64,000 bases of DNA from Thamnaconus septentrionalis (taxonomy: Eukaryota > Chordata > Actinopteri > Tetraodontiformes > Monacanthidae), in assembly GCA_009823395.1 (NCBI GenBank), contig CM020507.1, positions 7,749,001 to 7,813,000 of the forward strand, read 5' to 3'. A model generated the notes under the pieces. That model was not told where the DNA came from. It did not search any database and worked only from the letters and a program-made list of their open reading frames with translations. Position numbers and translations under genes: made by a program. Positions 13,429-25,717 of the stretch are shown in pieces; position 1 is the first letter of the stretch, and each line of letters starts with the position of its first letter.

Positions 13429-13460
<32 letters not shown>
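13051..13460. repeat. Two (GT)n microsatellites
   Basis: A 59-base uninterrupted GT array at 13051-13109 and a shorter one at 13431-13460. The intervening 320 bases are purine-rich with no supported gene. Confidence 0.9.
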
Positions 13461-13461
<1 letters not shown>

Positions 13462-13561
13462 GGGGGGCGTTGCAGTGCGTGCCAGAAAAGAGAGAAAGGA
13501 GGGAAAAAAACACCTTTGAATTTAATCAAATAAACAAGGGAGATCGAAAAGCGAGTGAGAG

Positions 13562-13775
13562 GAGAGGAGGGGAGGGCGGGGGAGGGGGAGGGGGAGGGGC
13601 GGGGGGACGGAGATGGAAATGGATTTTACTTGTACTCGTCCAACTTTTGTCATCGTCTGGGCCTCGCTTAAATCCCAGCGAGGATCTCCGAGAGTAGCAA
13701 AAGTAATTCTCTTAAAGGGACAGTCGCCCCCCACCCCCACCCCCCTTCCCCCCGCCCGCCCCCTGTCCCTGCCCC
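13562..13775. other. G-rich block facing a complementary C-rich block
   Basis: The plus strand carries a run of G3-G6 tracts at 13562-13610 and, about 115 bases later, a run of C3-C6 tracts at 13727-13775. Each satisfies a G-quadruplex pattern, the first on the plus strand and the second on the minus strand. The two blocks are mutually complementary, so duplex pairing competes with quadruplex formation. In the minus-strand transcript the 13727-13775 block is G-rich. Confidence 0.7.
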
Positions 13776-14950
13776 TGAAAGCCGAGTTTCTGTGGATCCC
13801 GAATGCAAAAATGAACGACGGGAGAAGAAAAGCAAAGGCGCGTCTCCTCGCTGCCTGTGTTTTGTCCTCCAAGTGTCTGAAAGACTCAGTGGTCCGGCTT
13901 GTTTACGGAAATGACATCGACAGCCCGACTCGGGGCAAAATATCCAGCGTGAACGTCACGAAATTCACTCGTGCGGCCGCACGGGAGAGCGGCGAGGATG
14001 CGACGTGCGTTTCTGCACTGCGCAGAGCTACCTCGGACAGATAGGTGGCACCCTGCTTTAAAGTTAAAGCTTTAAATTTAGAAGGTTGCAAGATGTTGTT
14101 AACTGTGAAACTCCAGACTGGTTACGTGCATCGGAAAATATCACCGGAGCCCGAATCCACAAAGCACTGTGCAGTAAAGAGCAAAATATTACAGGGCGAA
14201 CTTCCCTTTTCACGTTGCCACGGTCCAACCCCGGTGTTTCTAAACATATGGAGCGAGCCAGCGAGATGCCACAGCATGCGAGATATGAATATCTTTTGAA
14301 AGTTTCCACGCGCGGCGAGACAAACACCTTTTATTTGGTTCTGACACGGCGGCTCTCTGCGCTTTAAAGCTATACTTTTATTGTCCTTGGGTTCTATTCA
14401 TAGATTCGGTTCTGTCCGTTCTCCCCTGCGTCTCCAGTTTGATGTTCTGAGCTCGGCTCTCGCCTGTTTTCCCTCCAGGGATGAGGTATTTTTTGCAGTG
14501 CCAGGTGGAGTTTTTACATCTCACCCGCTATGTCTCCTACCGCCTATGTTCTGTTTTGTCTGTCTCAACTTCTGCCATCCTCAAATGCAAATAAGTGAAG
14601 CCAGGAAAAGAAAAATACGAGAAAAAAACTGGACCCAGAGAGACAGCAGGGAATAACCACTTCACATTTGCTGATGAAAAAATATTTATGTGGCTCTACA
14701 TCCTCAGCCCGCATTTCCTTTTTTTCTGTGGTTCCCTACAGTATGTCACCTACAACAATCAACACCGCTTTCATTAAGAAGAGCAAAAAAATAAATGTCC
14801 TGTAGTCATCAACATGAGGGAGATGAGAATATAAATCAACTCCTGGATGTTGATACTTTGAAGTGAGACCTTATTTTACAGCCCGATATGGGGTTAATTC
14901 ACACGCAACACTGCTGAGATGGAATCAGCTGAAAAGCTGAGCAAAACAGC

Positions 14951-14962
14951 AACACACACACA

Positions 14963-15021
<59 letters not shown>
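14951..15021. repeat. (CA)n microsatellite
   Basis: About 35 CA units with one CAAACA interruption, reading (UG)n in the minus-strand pre-mRNA. Confidence 0.95.
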
Positions 15022-15025
<4 letters not shown>

Positions 15026-16050
15026 CCAATAAAGGCTCCATCTCGCCAAAAATAAAAAGAAAACTTTGTGTCAGCCGCTCAGCCTCCGTGATTGATTGTA
15101 AACAATAACTTCTTTTAACAATCCCCTTTCTTTTTTTTCCCACTCCTGCCTCAAAGTGTGCTGAGCTGATTGGAAAGGTAGAGTGTGCGGGTCTGTGCGT
15201 GCACACTGTGTGTATTTGCGAAAAGCAAGGTAATTAGGTAATCAACAGCTGTGCCAGACAGACAGGAAGCAGCTTGTTAAGAAAGTAAAGCGGAGATGGA
15301 AATAGATAATTAGAGAGACGAAGGGGGCCTGCGAGCCACGTGGAGGCAGAATAGATCCCTGGCACAAAGCGGCAGAGGAGGAAAGCGAAGGAGGCGCTGA
15401 GAGGAGGAGACTGAGAGACTGCGAGGAGCGACGCTTCAGATGTGAGGACAGGTGCCGCCATCAGCCACCAAACACATGTAAATCTCTTTTGGCAGGAGGA
15501 ACAGAACCAGTGACGGCGAGAAGCGAGGCAAGCTACGTGGTGTCACACGAGGAGCCCATTAAATCCATGTAACTGGGACCGGCGCCAAGGTTTCACATAG
15601 TGGCCAACTGTAGGAACTGCAGCGTCATGTGACACACTGGGCCCACCGAACTTGTGAACGGTCGACGTCTGTCATAAATTTCTTGTCTTTTATCCTGGAA
15701 GTACAAGGTTAGCAGCAAGGTGGGACATTTTCGGAACTGCCCGGGTTCCTCTCACGCAGCGGTGGCCAAAATCTCCAGAACACCTTTAGAACAGACATGA
15801 AAACATTTGCTTTCCCCCACGCGCCCCAAAAAACATGATTTGATTTGATGATGTTCAGGAAACAGGCGGCCAGTTGCGCTTTGTGTTGTATAAGCCTCTA
15901 TATGAAACTATATTTACAGTGTGACAGCTGTGTCCTAAAACTCTTGCATCAATTCATCAAATTTAACCACCGTTGCACCTGGCAATTGTTCCGCGACTAA
16001 TGTGGCTTTGGATGGAACGTGATTGTGTCACAGCGAAATAGGCCCAGCCT

Positions 16051-16084
16051 GTTTGTTTGTTTGTTTGTTTGTTTGTTTGTTTTT
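16051..16084. repeat. (GTTT)n microsatellite
   Basis: About eight TTTG units. An open frame of 179 codons follows on the plus strand at 16161-16700, but I recognise no domain in it and treat it as chance. Confidence 0.9.
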
Positions 16085-17500
16085 GTTTTGATAAGAAAGC
16101 AATATCTCCAATGATGGCTCTATTCTACTCTACTGCCAACTCAATGTCATTAGTATTTTTTTGGAGTATGTTAATGGTAAGTGTATAATTCAAATGAAAC
16201 CTCTTGAATATGTTGAAAGTTTGATTCACTCTGGCCACCACTGCTGTGTGCTTCCACTGTTTTGGAAGTTTCGGAAGAAGGAAGCAAAACCAGAAACGTG
16301 CCCTTTAATCACATTCAAGCGAACAAATCTGATTTTCAAATATGTCGGTTTAGGCCGTTTGCAGGAAGAGAGTGTTGGTGCGTGGAGAGGTTGCCAAAAT
16401 GCCGGTCCTGATAAAAACAACACCGCTGCTGCCGCACCAGTGAGTCCCTGTAAGCGGAGGCATACTTCTAAAGACAGTTTGCCGTTGCTCCCTGTTGTTT
16501 GTCGAAAAACAAGAAAACTGAAGGAAACTGATAGCAAAGCAAATCCCGACGCCCACCCGGCATCCGCTGCTGGAAGTTTGCACAATTTCAGAATTAGTAT
16601 CGCAGCAGCTGGAAAGCAAGGTTTTGCATTTATGGATACGGGTCGACAAGCAAAAGGCTTCAGTTTCTTGGCATTTGTTTTTTTACCTCAAAAAAACTGA
16701 AAATCACCATATCATTCATGTTCCTGCGTTTCAATGTCTTCTTCCTTCCTGCCTCTAGAGTTGCGACTCCACTCCAAAGTTACGAGGAAACAGAGCAAGA
16801 CGGAGTAAAAAGAGGCTCGACGGAGGCCGCAAAACTACGCCACCTAGCGGCGAAGCGACTTGACGACGTGCGACTTTAAAATCTGTTTTCAAAAGTTGTG
16901 AGCACTTTGCTGTGAAAATTCTGCGCCCGACCCCGTGACGTGCACAGTGCTCGGCCAGAACGCTGAGCCCTGCCCTCATTCATTCCGCCGGACGCAACCA
17001 TCGATGATGTGCAACCCGCGCCGCCGCCGCGTGATGAAATACAGGGGGCGATGTCACAGGGCGGCATGCAGCATGAATGCCTGACAGATGAGGCCCGTAT
17101 TCGTCCCTGTCCCTCTGCTGCACACGCCTCGATAACTGGGATGCTAATGAAGGAACCACGACTCACTCGTGTCGGCCCAAAGTGTCGACTTGCAGGTAGA
17201 AACTTTTGCCAGTCGGATGGCAAACTGGCACACAGGAAGCGACGTCGACTCCCGCCGGTGCTCCTTTTGCGAGCGTACATGTTTTTAATGCGAGAAGTGG
17301 GTCAGTTAGCGTCTCGAACGAGCGAGGCAAACACGAAAGAAACCGACCGGAAATGCTTGATTGGCAAGTCGTCTCCCGCAACAACAACGTGCAGTTGAAG
17401 ATGAAAGAGGCGTAAACAAACAAAGATGTGGGATGAGGTTGGACTCCCGTCGGCTCCGCCTCAACCATGCCATCATCTGAAGGTGGAGTTCCTATGGGAC

Positions 17501-17830
17501 AGGAGTCACCAACCTTTTCAAACTGGAGAGCTACTCCATGGGCACTGAGTCATACGAAGGGCAACCAAGTTTAGCCTGCATTCTTCTAAAGTGACAAGTT
17601 CTCTCAGTTTACCTTTAGTTGTATATTATTGTAAATTATACTCATCTATGTGAAGAGAATGATCACATTCATTTTTCACAACAATGATCAACAATGACTT
17701 AAGGTTGGATACACTTTATTGTTATGCAACACTTTATTTCTATTAATCAGAGTTCACCTAAACTTTTCTAGACTACAAATGCAAGTGTTATTACAAAAGA
17801 ATAGCAACATCCAATGCTACTTGTGCTGCT
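17501..17830 (+). mobile_element. hAT-like non-autonomous element, degenerate
   Basis: The left end CAGGAGTCACCAACCTTTTC has the CA(G)-(G)-GTC--CAACCTTTT form typical of hAT terminal inverted repeats. The following sequence (GAGAGCTACT, CATACGAAGGGC, ATGTGAAGAGAATGATCA) is a pattern I recognise from a common interspersed fish repeat. I cannot see the right terminal repeat, so the copy looks truncated, and the right boundary is approximate. Family assignment is from memory and moderate. Confidence 0.55.
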
Positions 17831-18513
17831 ATTCTGTTCTTTTCTTTTCTTTTTTTTTTACATAGTGGCAACAAATATGTCATTAAGGGATTGTACAGCC
17901 ACCTGCGGACCTGACTGGAGATTTGATTCTAATCTTCTCCAGTCAGGAGATTGTGGAAAACTTCCAGCTGTTTGTTGCTCTCCCCTCCAAAGTTCTCTGT
18001 GAAGCGCCGCCGTCTCTGTCGTCCCTTTGCCGCCGGTTAAAAAGTCAGTTTTCCTTCCTCAGCGCACTGATGCAATTTTATTTTTATATCTCTTTTTCTT
18101 CATCCTTTCACTTTCTTCCTCGGCAGATCCTTTCAGCCTCCTCTCTCCTTGGGGGCTGGCGGCTGCTCGGCCTCCGCCGCAGTTTGTTTGTCATTCGCTT
18201 ATTTGAGCGCTCGAGAGCTCTTAAGTCAAGGACACAAGCTCTGTTTTTTTTTTTTTTGATTTCCCGGAATGAAAAGAATTAATTAAACAGCAGCGACGAG
18301 GCCCTGGGGTTCCCACCACCGGAGGAGGGCAGGGGGGGGAGCGTTTAAGCGACGGAACAAAGCTGATTGGACGAAGGCCGGAATGGGAAGCGACGGTCAA
18401 AAAAAGCGACAAAGAAAAAAGGAGGACAAGTTGTTTGGGATGCAACAAGAGGGAGGAAAAGGCAGCGGCGAGAGTGAAAAGACCACTACAAAGAATGAAT
18501 AAAGAAGCCATTC

Positions 18514-18516
<3 letters not shown>

Positions 18517-18567
<51 letters not shown>
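18517..18567. repeat. (GT)n microsatellite
   Basis: About 25 GT units ending in GCGCGTGC. Flanked downstream at 18738-18830 by G-rich sequence with G-tracts of up to ten bases. Confidence 0.95.
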
Positions 18568-18570
<3 letters not shown>

Positions 18571-21263
18571 TGCCTTTCTTGTACAAGAAGAACACACTAC
18601 ACACACACTGGAGCAGCAGCCGGCAGGAGGGACGGGGAGTTAGCACTGGTATCGCTCCGTGACACTGTGCGTCTCTCAGGAGGGAGACTGGAACACCAAG
18701 GTGCACGCAGGTCGCCTTAATTAGCCACATCCCACATTGGGGGGGGGGGTCCCGGGGGACTCGCGGAGGGCCGCGGACAGGGGGAGGAAAGGGAGGAAAT
18801 TGGGGGGGAGGAATAAGGGAATAAGCCAGTGGGATGGGGGAGAGGAGGTTATTTAAAGTGGCGGCCTACAAAAAAAAAAAACCTGCAGAAAACTACAGCA
18901 GCAGCAGGGAGGAAGCAGCGGCCTTGTCTTCAGAGTCGGGGGGGCAATCCCATGATGCCACGCTGCCGCTTCTTGTTTGTTTCTGTGTCAAACCCAGCGC
19001 ACACATGCCCCCGCCTGCATACGTGCACGTACATGCACGCGCTTGAGTTGCGGCCGAGGCGACGGAGCACTGAGGCGGCCGGGGTCGTTCCAGTGAGTGA
19101 CAGAATGATGCCGGCAGGAGCCGCGCACATAAAGCCCATCCATATCTGTGAGGCCTAATTAGCCGACTCAGGACTATGATAGAGCAGCACACCGCGCGCA
19201 CACACACACACACACACACAGCTGCCTTTATCCCACCAGCACACTCCCATTTATCTCCACTCGGCTGATGTCTCGCCGCTCTGTAATTGACAGCCAGCGC
19301 TTCCCTCCGCTTGCGTAAAGCGCCTCCTAACCTGCCGAATTACAGCAGTGACCTTCGTCCAGCCGCGTCACTCCAGAGCGCAACGCCTCCACGGATCCCA
19401 CAGACTCCAAGCCTCGGGACTGCTAGTAAACAGCGCCGGTTTGCGGGGAGTGTCGCGCACGTAGCGCTCGCCTTAATTGGGCGGCTGGGTTGAACTCCGG
19501 GAGGAGGAGGAAAAAATAATGGCGGCGCTCAGCTGATGGATTCCAGCGGAAGTCACACCGGCAACCGGCAGCAACCTCTGCTCCGTGAAGCCTCGCCTCG
19601 CTGCCCTTTATTGCTTTTCATTGATTCATTGATCTATACATGTATTATTTACTCATAATGCAATGTAGTTTAGAGGAGGACTTTTTGGATATTTTTCACC
19701 TTAATGTAAAACATTTGTTGTTGTTGTTGTTGTTGTGCACCACCAGATGTTTCTTTTTTTCCCCGCCCTGCTAGTGTGTAACTCATCCTGACAAGTCTAC
19801 TTTTCTCTCTCCTCCCCAACCCTCCCATCCCACCTTGCTTCAATTTTTCCTCCTTGTCTGTCCCTCTCTCTCTGCTTCTTTACAAGCTCGCCCACATTGT
19901 TCTCCTTCGCTCACCTCTCCTGTCCGAGCCGCCGCAAGGTTTATCGACAGTAAAAACCTCAACACTTTTACAGCTCTTGTGCCCAAAATCGGCCCCCTCA
20001 AAAAGAAAAGAATATACACAGATACACTTTTGCAGGGTTCAAATTTTTGCTGAGACGAACAAAGACAACAGGAATCAGCAGCTAAGCACCCAGTTCAAAA
20101 CGCTCAAGCAGAACGGAATGGAAATAACCTAATAATGAAAACAGTAAGACCAACGTAATGGAAAAGTCAATCTGCAAACAATCTAGTAACAAGGAGGTCT
20201 ATTGGAAAAAGGGGGAGGGGAATAGACAGTTGCAATGAAAGAATTCCAGTCATTGAGCACAAATTACAAAAAAAAAAAAAACACACACAAACGAAAATCA
20301 ATATCTTGCCAGGAACAAAACAGAAACAGAAACCTGTCCTGGAAGAGAAACGCTCATTTGAAATCTCACTGAGGACTGAACAATGGTGTGTAATTTGTGG
20401 GAAATACGGATTAAGGAAGAAAATCAGTCTTCAAACACCGAGAGAGAGAGAGTGAGAGTGAGCGAGAGAGAGAGAGAGAGAAACAAGCTTCTCTTTCATT
20501 CATCTCGAAGCACTCGAGGCCTTCACATACAGTCGTGGTCTTAATTGTCCACTGTGTTGATCATGCAGCTCAGAAAAGGAGTAAGGGGGTGTGGGTGGGC
20601 GGGGCTTAGTCTCTTCTTCAACACATTCCGCAATTTTCTTCTTCGTCAAGACAAAAAAACAAAACAGCTTTGGTACAGCAACAGCTGGAGGCTTCCCCGT
20701 CCCTGTGCAAAAGTGTTTTCCAAAACTCTCGTCCGCCAGGTGTGGAGTGCGGATGTTGCTTTTTTGGGAGGGGGAATTTCCAGGAATTTCCTTCGGCCCT
20801 GTTTTTGTTTTCGCTCACGTCTTAATGTGAAACTGTGAACCTGCGAACCACCGAACCGCTGCTGGACTCATGCTCTCATCTCCCTCGTCGTCCTCAGGAG
20901 GAGTTTGACCCCAGCTCGTCAGCTGCACACTGAACACTAGCGGGTCCCACTAAACTGATCAACATGATGCAAAAGTGCTGAAGCGGTCGTGTGAAGCAGG
21001 AATAAAAAGGAAGCCGACCGCTTCTGGAGCCACGAGGTTGCCGCCTGAAAAACCATTTTCTTCTGTCGCGGCTTGGCAAGATGGACGAGAAGAGATCTGG
21101 AAGTGAAGCTTGAAAAGATCCGCGGCACAAAGCCGGCGCATTCATGGCAACGTCTCAAAAGCACCACTTAGTCTGACCTGCATGTTGTTGGATTGAGGGA
21201 AGCAACTTTCCCCTTAACGGCCTGGTTCCTCCAGAGGAAGTCCTACAGAGGGCTACTGCTCAC

Positions 21264-21304
<41 letters not shown>

Positions 21305-21437
21305 GGGGCATTCCTCATGAATCAAGTCGTTAAACTATTTGGCCTTGTTCTAAACGACGGGCAGAGAAACACGGCCAAGGGAGAATCCACACAATATGCA
21401 TTATGCATGCTCATAATGTAAACAAGGAACAGAAATG

Positions 21438-21478
<41 letters not shown>
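21264..21478. repeat. (GT)n then (CA)n microsatellites in opposite orientation
   Basis: A GT array at 21264-21303 and a CA array at 21438-21478 lie 135 bases apart. They are complementary and could form a stem of about 40 bp in the nascent transcript. Confidence 0.9.
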
Positions 21479-21480
<2 letters not shown>

Positions 21481-22173
21481 CTGAGGGCCTCCTGCTCCCC
21501 TGCTTTATTGTTTCCCTCCTCCAGCCTCTCTCTCACTTCCACTCTTCTCCTCTTCCTCCTCTTCCTCCTCTTCCCTGCTGGCAGACTGGCTTCTCTCTTT
21601 CTACTCTTCCTCCATGCTGCTGTCTTTTCAACCACCCTGTGTGCAAAGAGCAAGCCCAGATAGCTTCGGCCTGTGTGTGTGTGTGTGTGCGGGCATCCCA
21701 GAGAGAGCGCCAGCACTGAGACAACAGCTCCCTTTTATGTTGGCTGGTCTCAATAAATCCACCATTTGACCCTGCGGCCTGCTTACTTAACACATAGCAA
21801 ACGAGGAAGCTGTTGAGAGACGCGTCGAGCAATCACCACAACACTCACATCAACGCACGGCGCAACTGCAGAACTCACCACTTCCAGTGTCTCAAAAGAC
21901 AAAACTCTGCAAAAGTGTTAATCCAACACTTGATTTTTCTCACTTTTCCGCTGACAAACCGTCTTAAAAAAAAAAAAAAGACAGTTATGAATCTTTCATT
22001 AATGTATTAAGTGAAGAAGTTGAAGAGCAGCTTTCACTCATACTGGACCTTACAGTTCAGCTTCTACAACAACACAAGAGTCATGTTTAAACAAACAACA
22101 ACCTTTGCAAAAAAGTCGCCTTGGCAATTTCAGACCTCAGCTTGACCTGGAGGCATTTACTGTGAAGGGACAA

Positions 22174-22186
22174 AGGTCAAAGGTCA
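22174..22186 (+). promoter_or_regulatory. Perfect DR1 nuclear-receptor element (candidate)
   Basis: AGGTCAAAGGTCA is an exact direct repeat of AGGTCA with a one-base A spacer. This is the consensus for HNF4, COUP-TF and RXR/PPAR heterodimers (established). It sits in unique-looking sequence and not in a microsatellite. Occupancy is unknown. Confidence 0.5.
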
Positions 22187-24568
22187 AGCCAACACTTTTC
22201 TGATGAGGATAAAAAGGCGCTGTGAACCATCAAAAAAGACAAAAAAAAAAAACCACACATCATCAACATTTTTTCGTGTGTTTGAATAACTGATGCAGGT
22301 TCATGCAACATTGATGGACACGTATGACTCCATCAATAACTCATGTTGCAGGTTAGCCACAGCATGCGTCCAGGCAGCCGCTCATGCATACAGCAGCGTC
22401 CGGAGCCCTGGCGCGCGTCTTCAAGCGTTTACGCCACTTTCACCCCGTGCATTTTACATGCACATGCACGAGGCAAATACAGAATATGATGCCAAGCCAC
22501 CGGAGGATCTTGTTTTGTTTTGTTTTTTTTCCAAAAAAAGGATTCAAAAAAATAAAATAAAATCTCAACTGTCAGAGATTCAGAATAGTTTGCATCAAAT
22601 TTTAAACAGACTTGATAGCAAAAGACGCTGAGCGAGCAGCACGGAGAAAACGACTGTTTGCTTCACGCAGAGATATCTTTAACAGCTGAATGTGTGAGAG
22701 CTGATGAGGCTGCGGTTGCATGCGCACTTCATATCGCATTGGAAGCGCAAGACAACGCGACTGCATCGCCTTTCCTTTCGTTCTGGGATTAATCTTTCAG
22801 AATAAACATATTGTTGCTGCTCCAGCAGTTTAGAAACAAGCAGAGCCGCTGGCAGAAGAAAAAGACTTCTGGTGTTTCAAAGGATATCCAGCCTTTGTTC
22901 AGGTTGAAATGTTATTTTCTTGCGTATGGCGCGTCAGTAATTGAATTAGTAAAATTCAATTATGTACAGGGTTGCCAATTTTCCTATTTGCTGAAATGAG
23001 TGCAGCACCAACAGAAACGTTGGTCTCTATCAGTGGGCGGCCGTCGAGTGTTCAGTCGTATTTCCAGCATAGAAAAGTAAAAAGCGCACAAAAATAACGC
23101 CTGGAAGAATCTGAGGATTGATTTGGATGATGTGCATTTGTGCGTAATGGAATTCTGAGAAGACTAAGCTACAAGTGATGACTCCCAAATGTGACTGAAT
23201 CTACTTACAACATGTGTATTTAAGTAAGTTTTCGGGCACAGTCGTTCAATCTTAGTCTTAAACGTTCGTTTTTTATAACTTCTTTGCAATGTCAATTAAA
23301 ACTGTCTTTCAAAAACAATTATTGAAATAATACATATTTCAAGGGGAAAATCCCCATGAGTCTAGTTTTTCTTTACACAAGTCCGGTTGCACATTTTCTT
23401 AGTAATAGCAGTGGTAGTAGTAGAGCAAAATGAAGTATTCAAGGGTGATTTACCAGGAAAGCATTTAAAACAATGAAATGGAACATTTTGTTTTCCTCCC
23501 AGCCACTGAAAGCACTGTTGCAGGGCAGACTGTAAAAAAACAAGTTCAATATATAACCACCCCAAAAACAGGTTCAATAACCACCCCCTCACACACACAC
23601 ACACAATCACAGACAGATGAATAGCGTGTCACTGTGGGGAGTGTGGGCAGCACATTACCCCAGTTCGGCTATTGAACGAGAGCCATTAGTGATAATCTAT
23701 AGATCATGAATCGCAGAGCTGCTCCCTCTGTGCTGCTTCTACCCCTCTTGACTTCTGCTACATTTTCCCTCATATTAACCCAGCAGCCAAAACCTGGCAC
23801 GGTGGCGAGCGTGTTCCACTTCCCGTCTTGTTTGACTTTGTTTAGCATAACCACCCAACAACAAACAATAACAACAAATAAAGAGTGGGAGGAGAGTGGG
23901 AGGAGAAGAGGAACAAAATATTGCAAGACTAAACTCCCAGGAGGTCTGCGAAAAAAAAGAAAATGACTAATGCTATCAGTGGTGGCAGCGAGAGCGCGAC
24001 AAGGTCGGAAATTCTCATACATGAAGGGTATATATTCACAGGAATTAAGCCGAGAAACGAATCGCAAAAGCGAGATCACACCGCGTTGGGCACGATATGA
24101 AAATACCCTAAAAAGTCTGATGGGGAAAAAAAGGGAAAGAAATGGGGAGAGACGTGTGAATGCTAACGTGGGATTATTATCTAAATGAATTTGAAATAAA
24201 TGTGCTTGGGGGAGCCGGCACGGCGACAAGACATACACATGCAAAGCCAAGCAGCTAATTAGATTTTATTTTTCCAGCGCAGTGGCACGCAGCAGCGGCG
24301 GCAGCGCCGGAAGATTCAGCGAGGCGGAACTAAACAGTTTGTCCAGAACGTCGCTGCAGCCACGGACTGGCAGCAGAGTGGACAAGAGGAGCTAGGAAGC
24401 GCGCTAGTGACTTATTACTAATGCAGGACGGTGGGAAAAAAATAATAAAGTGATGGTTGCGATTTGTGTCCGGATGAGGTGCTTGGATGTAAAACGATAA
24501 ATAAAGGCGGGAGGGTTTATTCAGGGATTTCTGCTCTTGTAGACGAATCCGACGAGCAATTTGCGTAC

Positions 24569-24583
24569 GTCGCCATCTTGTGG
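24569..24583 (-). promoter_or_regulatory. CTCF-like motif (candidate)
   Basis: On the minus strand CCACAAGATGGCGAC agrees with the core CTCF consensus CCASYAGRKGGC at eleven of twelve positions, continuing into GCG-rich flank. Occupancy is not testable here. Confidence 0.35.
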
Positions 24584-24631
24584 CGCCGCCACAAGAACGT
24601 ATATATGCATGGCAGCAAAACTTCTTGCAGT

Positions 24632-24743
24632 AGAGGTTCTATATATACATATATACATATAACAAGTTCAATATATCACCATATATATATATATATATAT
24701 ATATATTCATTCATTCATTTATCTTCTATACCCGCTTATTCCT

Positions 24744-24776
<33 letters not shown>

Positions 24777-24895
24777 TGTATGTATGATGTATGTATGGAT
24801 GGATGTACAAACACAATATAACATCCATGCATACATACATACACACACACACACACACATACTGTGTATATACATACACACATACACACACACAG
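24632..24895. repeat. Complex (TA)n/(GTAT)n/(CA)n satellite with retroelement-like tail
   Basis: TATACA and TA repeats up to 24706 lead into a CATTCATTCATTTATCTTC-ATACCCGCTTATTCC stretch at 24706-24744. That stretch resembles the CATCTTCTA-ACCGCTTATCC sequence found at the edges of many fish interspersed repeats. GTAT, GGAT and CATA arrays follow, then CA repeats to 24895. Likely a repeat-insertion junction; family not resolved. Confidence 0.6.
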
Positions 24896-25084
24896 GAGAC
24901 GGTATGCATGTACCCGGGCAGGAAACAGACACGTGCAACAGCCGCACTCAAACAGCGCGCCCACGCACGCGGCGGTGCCCACGCGCCGCCTGTAATTGCT
25001 GCATCCACGCCGCTGCCGCCGCCAAGCGCACCCCCCCCCCCCTCCCTCCCTCATTATGCGTGCCGGCTGAGCGCCGCATCGTGT

Positions 25085-25180
25085 CAAATCACGTTATGTC
25101 ACCCGCCTAACAATAGGTATCAGCAATCAATTTAGCAGATTAATTGGCAGAGAAGGCAATCGCGGCCGCCCTCTCATTCA
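25085..25180. promoter_or_regulatory. Candidate conserved non-coding element
   Basis: Complex, non-repetitive sequence with homeodomain-type cores: CAATCAATTTAGCAGATTAATTGG at 25124-25147, here noted only as two ATTAAT/AATCAAT cores, next to a NotI-like GCGGCCGC. It stands out from the flanking simple repeats. Conservation is inferred from texture only. Confidence 0.3.
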
Positions 25181-25423
25181 TAAAATGAAAAGGAAAAGGG
25201 AAAGGGGGAAAAAGAAGAAGCCGGGCTCGCTGTTTAACGTCTCAACAAGTGAAACCTCGTCAGAGATTAATGCAGATCAGCTCTTTTAATTATCCGTCCC
25301 GCCCACACGGTGGCTGACGAAAGCCTCTGATCTCGTCTGCTGTGTACTGGCAGCGGCCCGCATGGGCTGCGTGTGTGTGTGTGCGCGCGCGTGCGCAAGC
25401 GTGTGCCTGCACTTCTCTGGTTA

Positions 25424-25573
25424 AAAAAAAAAAAAAAAAAAAAGTCGACTTCACACCCACCTGCAGCCTTACAGCTTCAGTTTCATTTGTCCAAAGGAAA
25501 CGTCTCACACGTCTGTTGGGAAATCAGCAAATGGACACTCGATCCTCCTCCACCTTTGGGAGGTCAAAGGTGA
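25424..25573. other. Poly(A) run and imperfect DR1 motif
   Basis: An A-run of about 20 bases at 25424-25443 may mark an old retroposed end, although no SINE or LINE body is recognisable upstream. At 25561-25573 AGGTCAAAGGTGA is a DR1 with one mismatch. No gene signal is seen. Confidence 0.4.
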
Positions 25574-25717
25574 AAGGTCCCTGTCATCTTCTAAATGGAC
25601 CGTTCAGGTTCATTCACTGCACCAGTGAGGCCAGGTGGCCGCTGCACTCCTGATTGGTCGGTGCTGCCTCTACCTCCTCACAAGGCGCAACGACTCAAAT
25701 GGGAGATTTTTAAGAAA

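Noticed and set aside
16161..16700. Plus-strand open frame of 179 codons
   Set aside because: No domain, no homologous motif that I recognise and no splice or promoter context; its length is plausible by chance in 64 kb read in six frames.
23669..24250. Minus-strand open frame of 193 codons
   Set aside because: Hydrophobic and Phe/Leu/Ser-rich without a recognisable family. It is a chance frame over pyrimidine-rich sequence, although the underlying DNA may be conserved non-coding.
24245..24420. Possible exon in the GC-rich stretch after the ATTAGATTTTATTTTTCCAG acceptor-like sequence
   Set aside because: The sequence resembles a plus-strand acceptor, but no conserved protein or downstream donor with coding character is visible.
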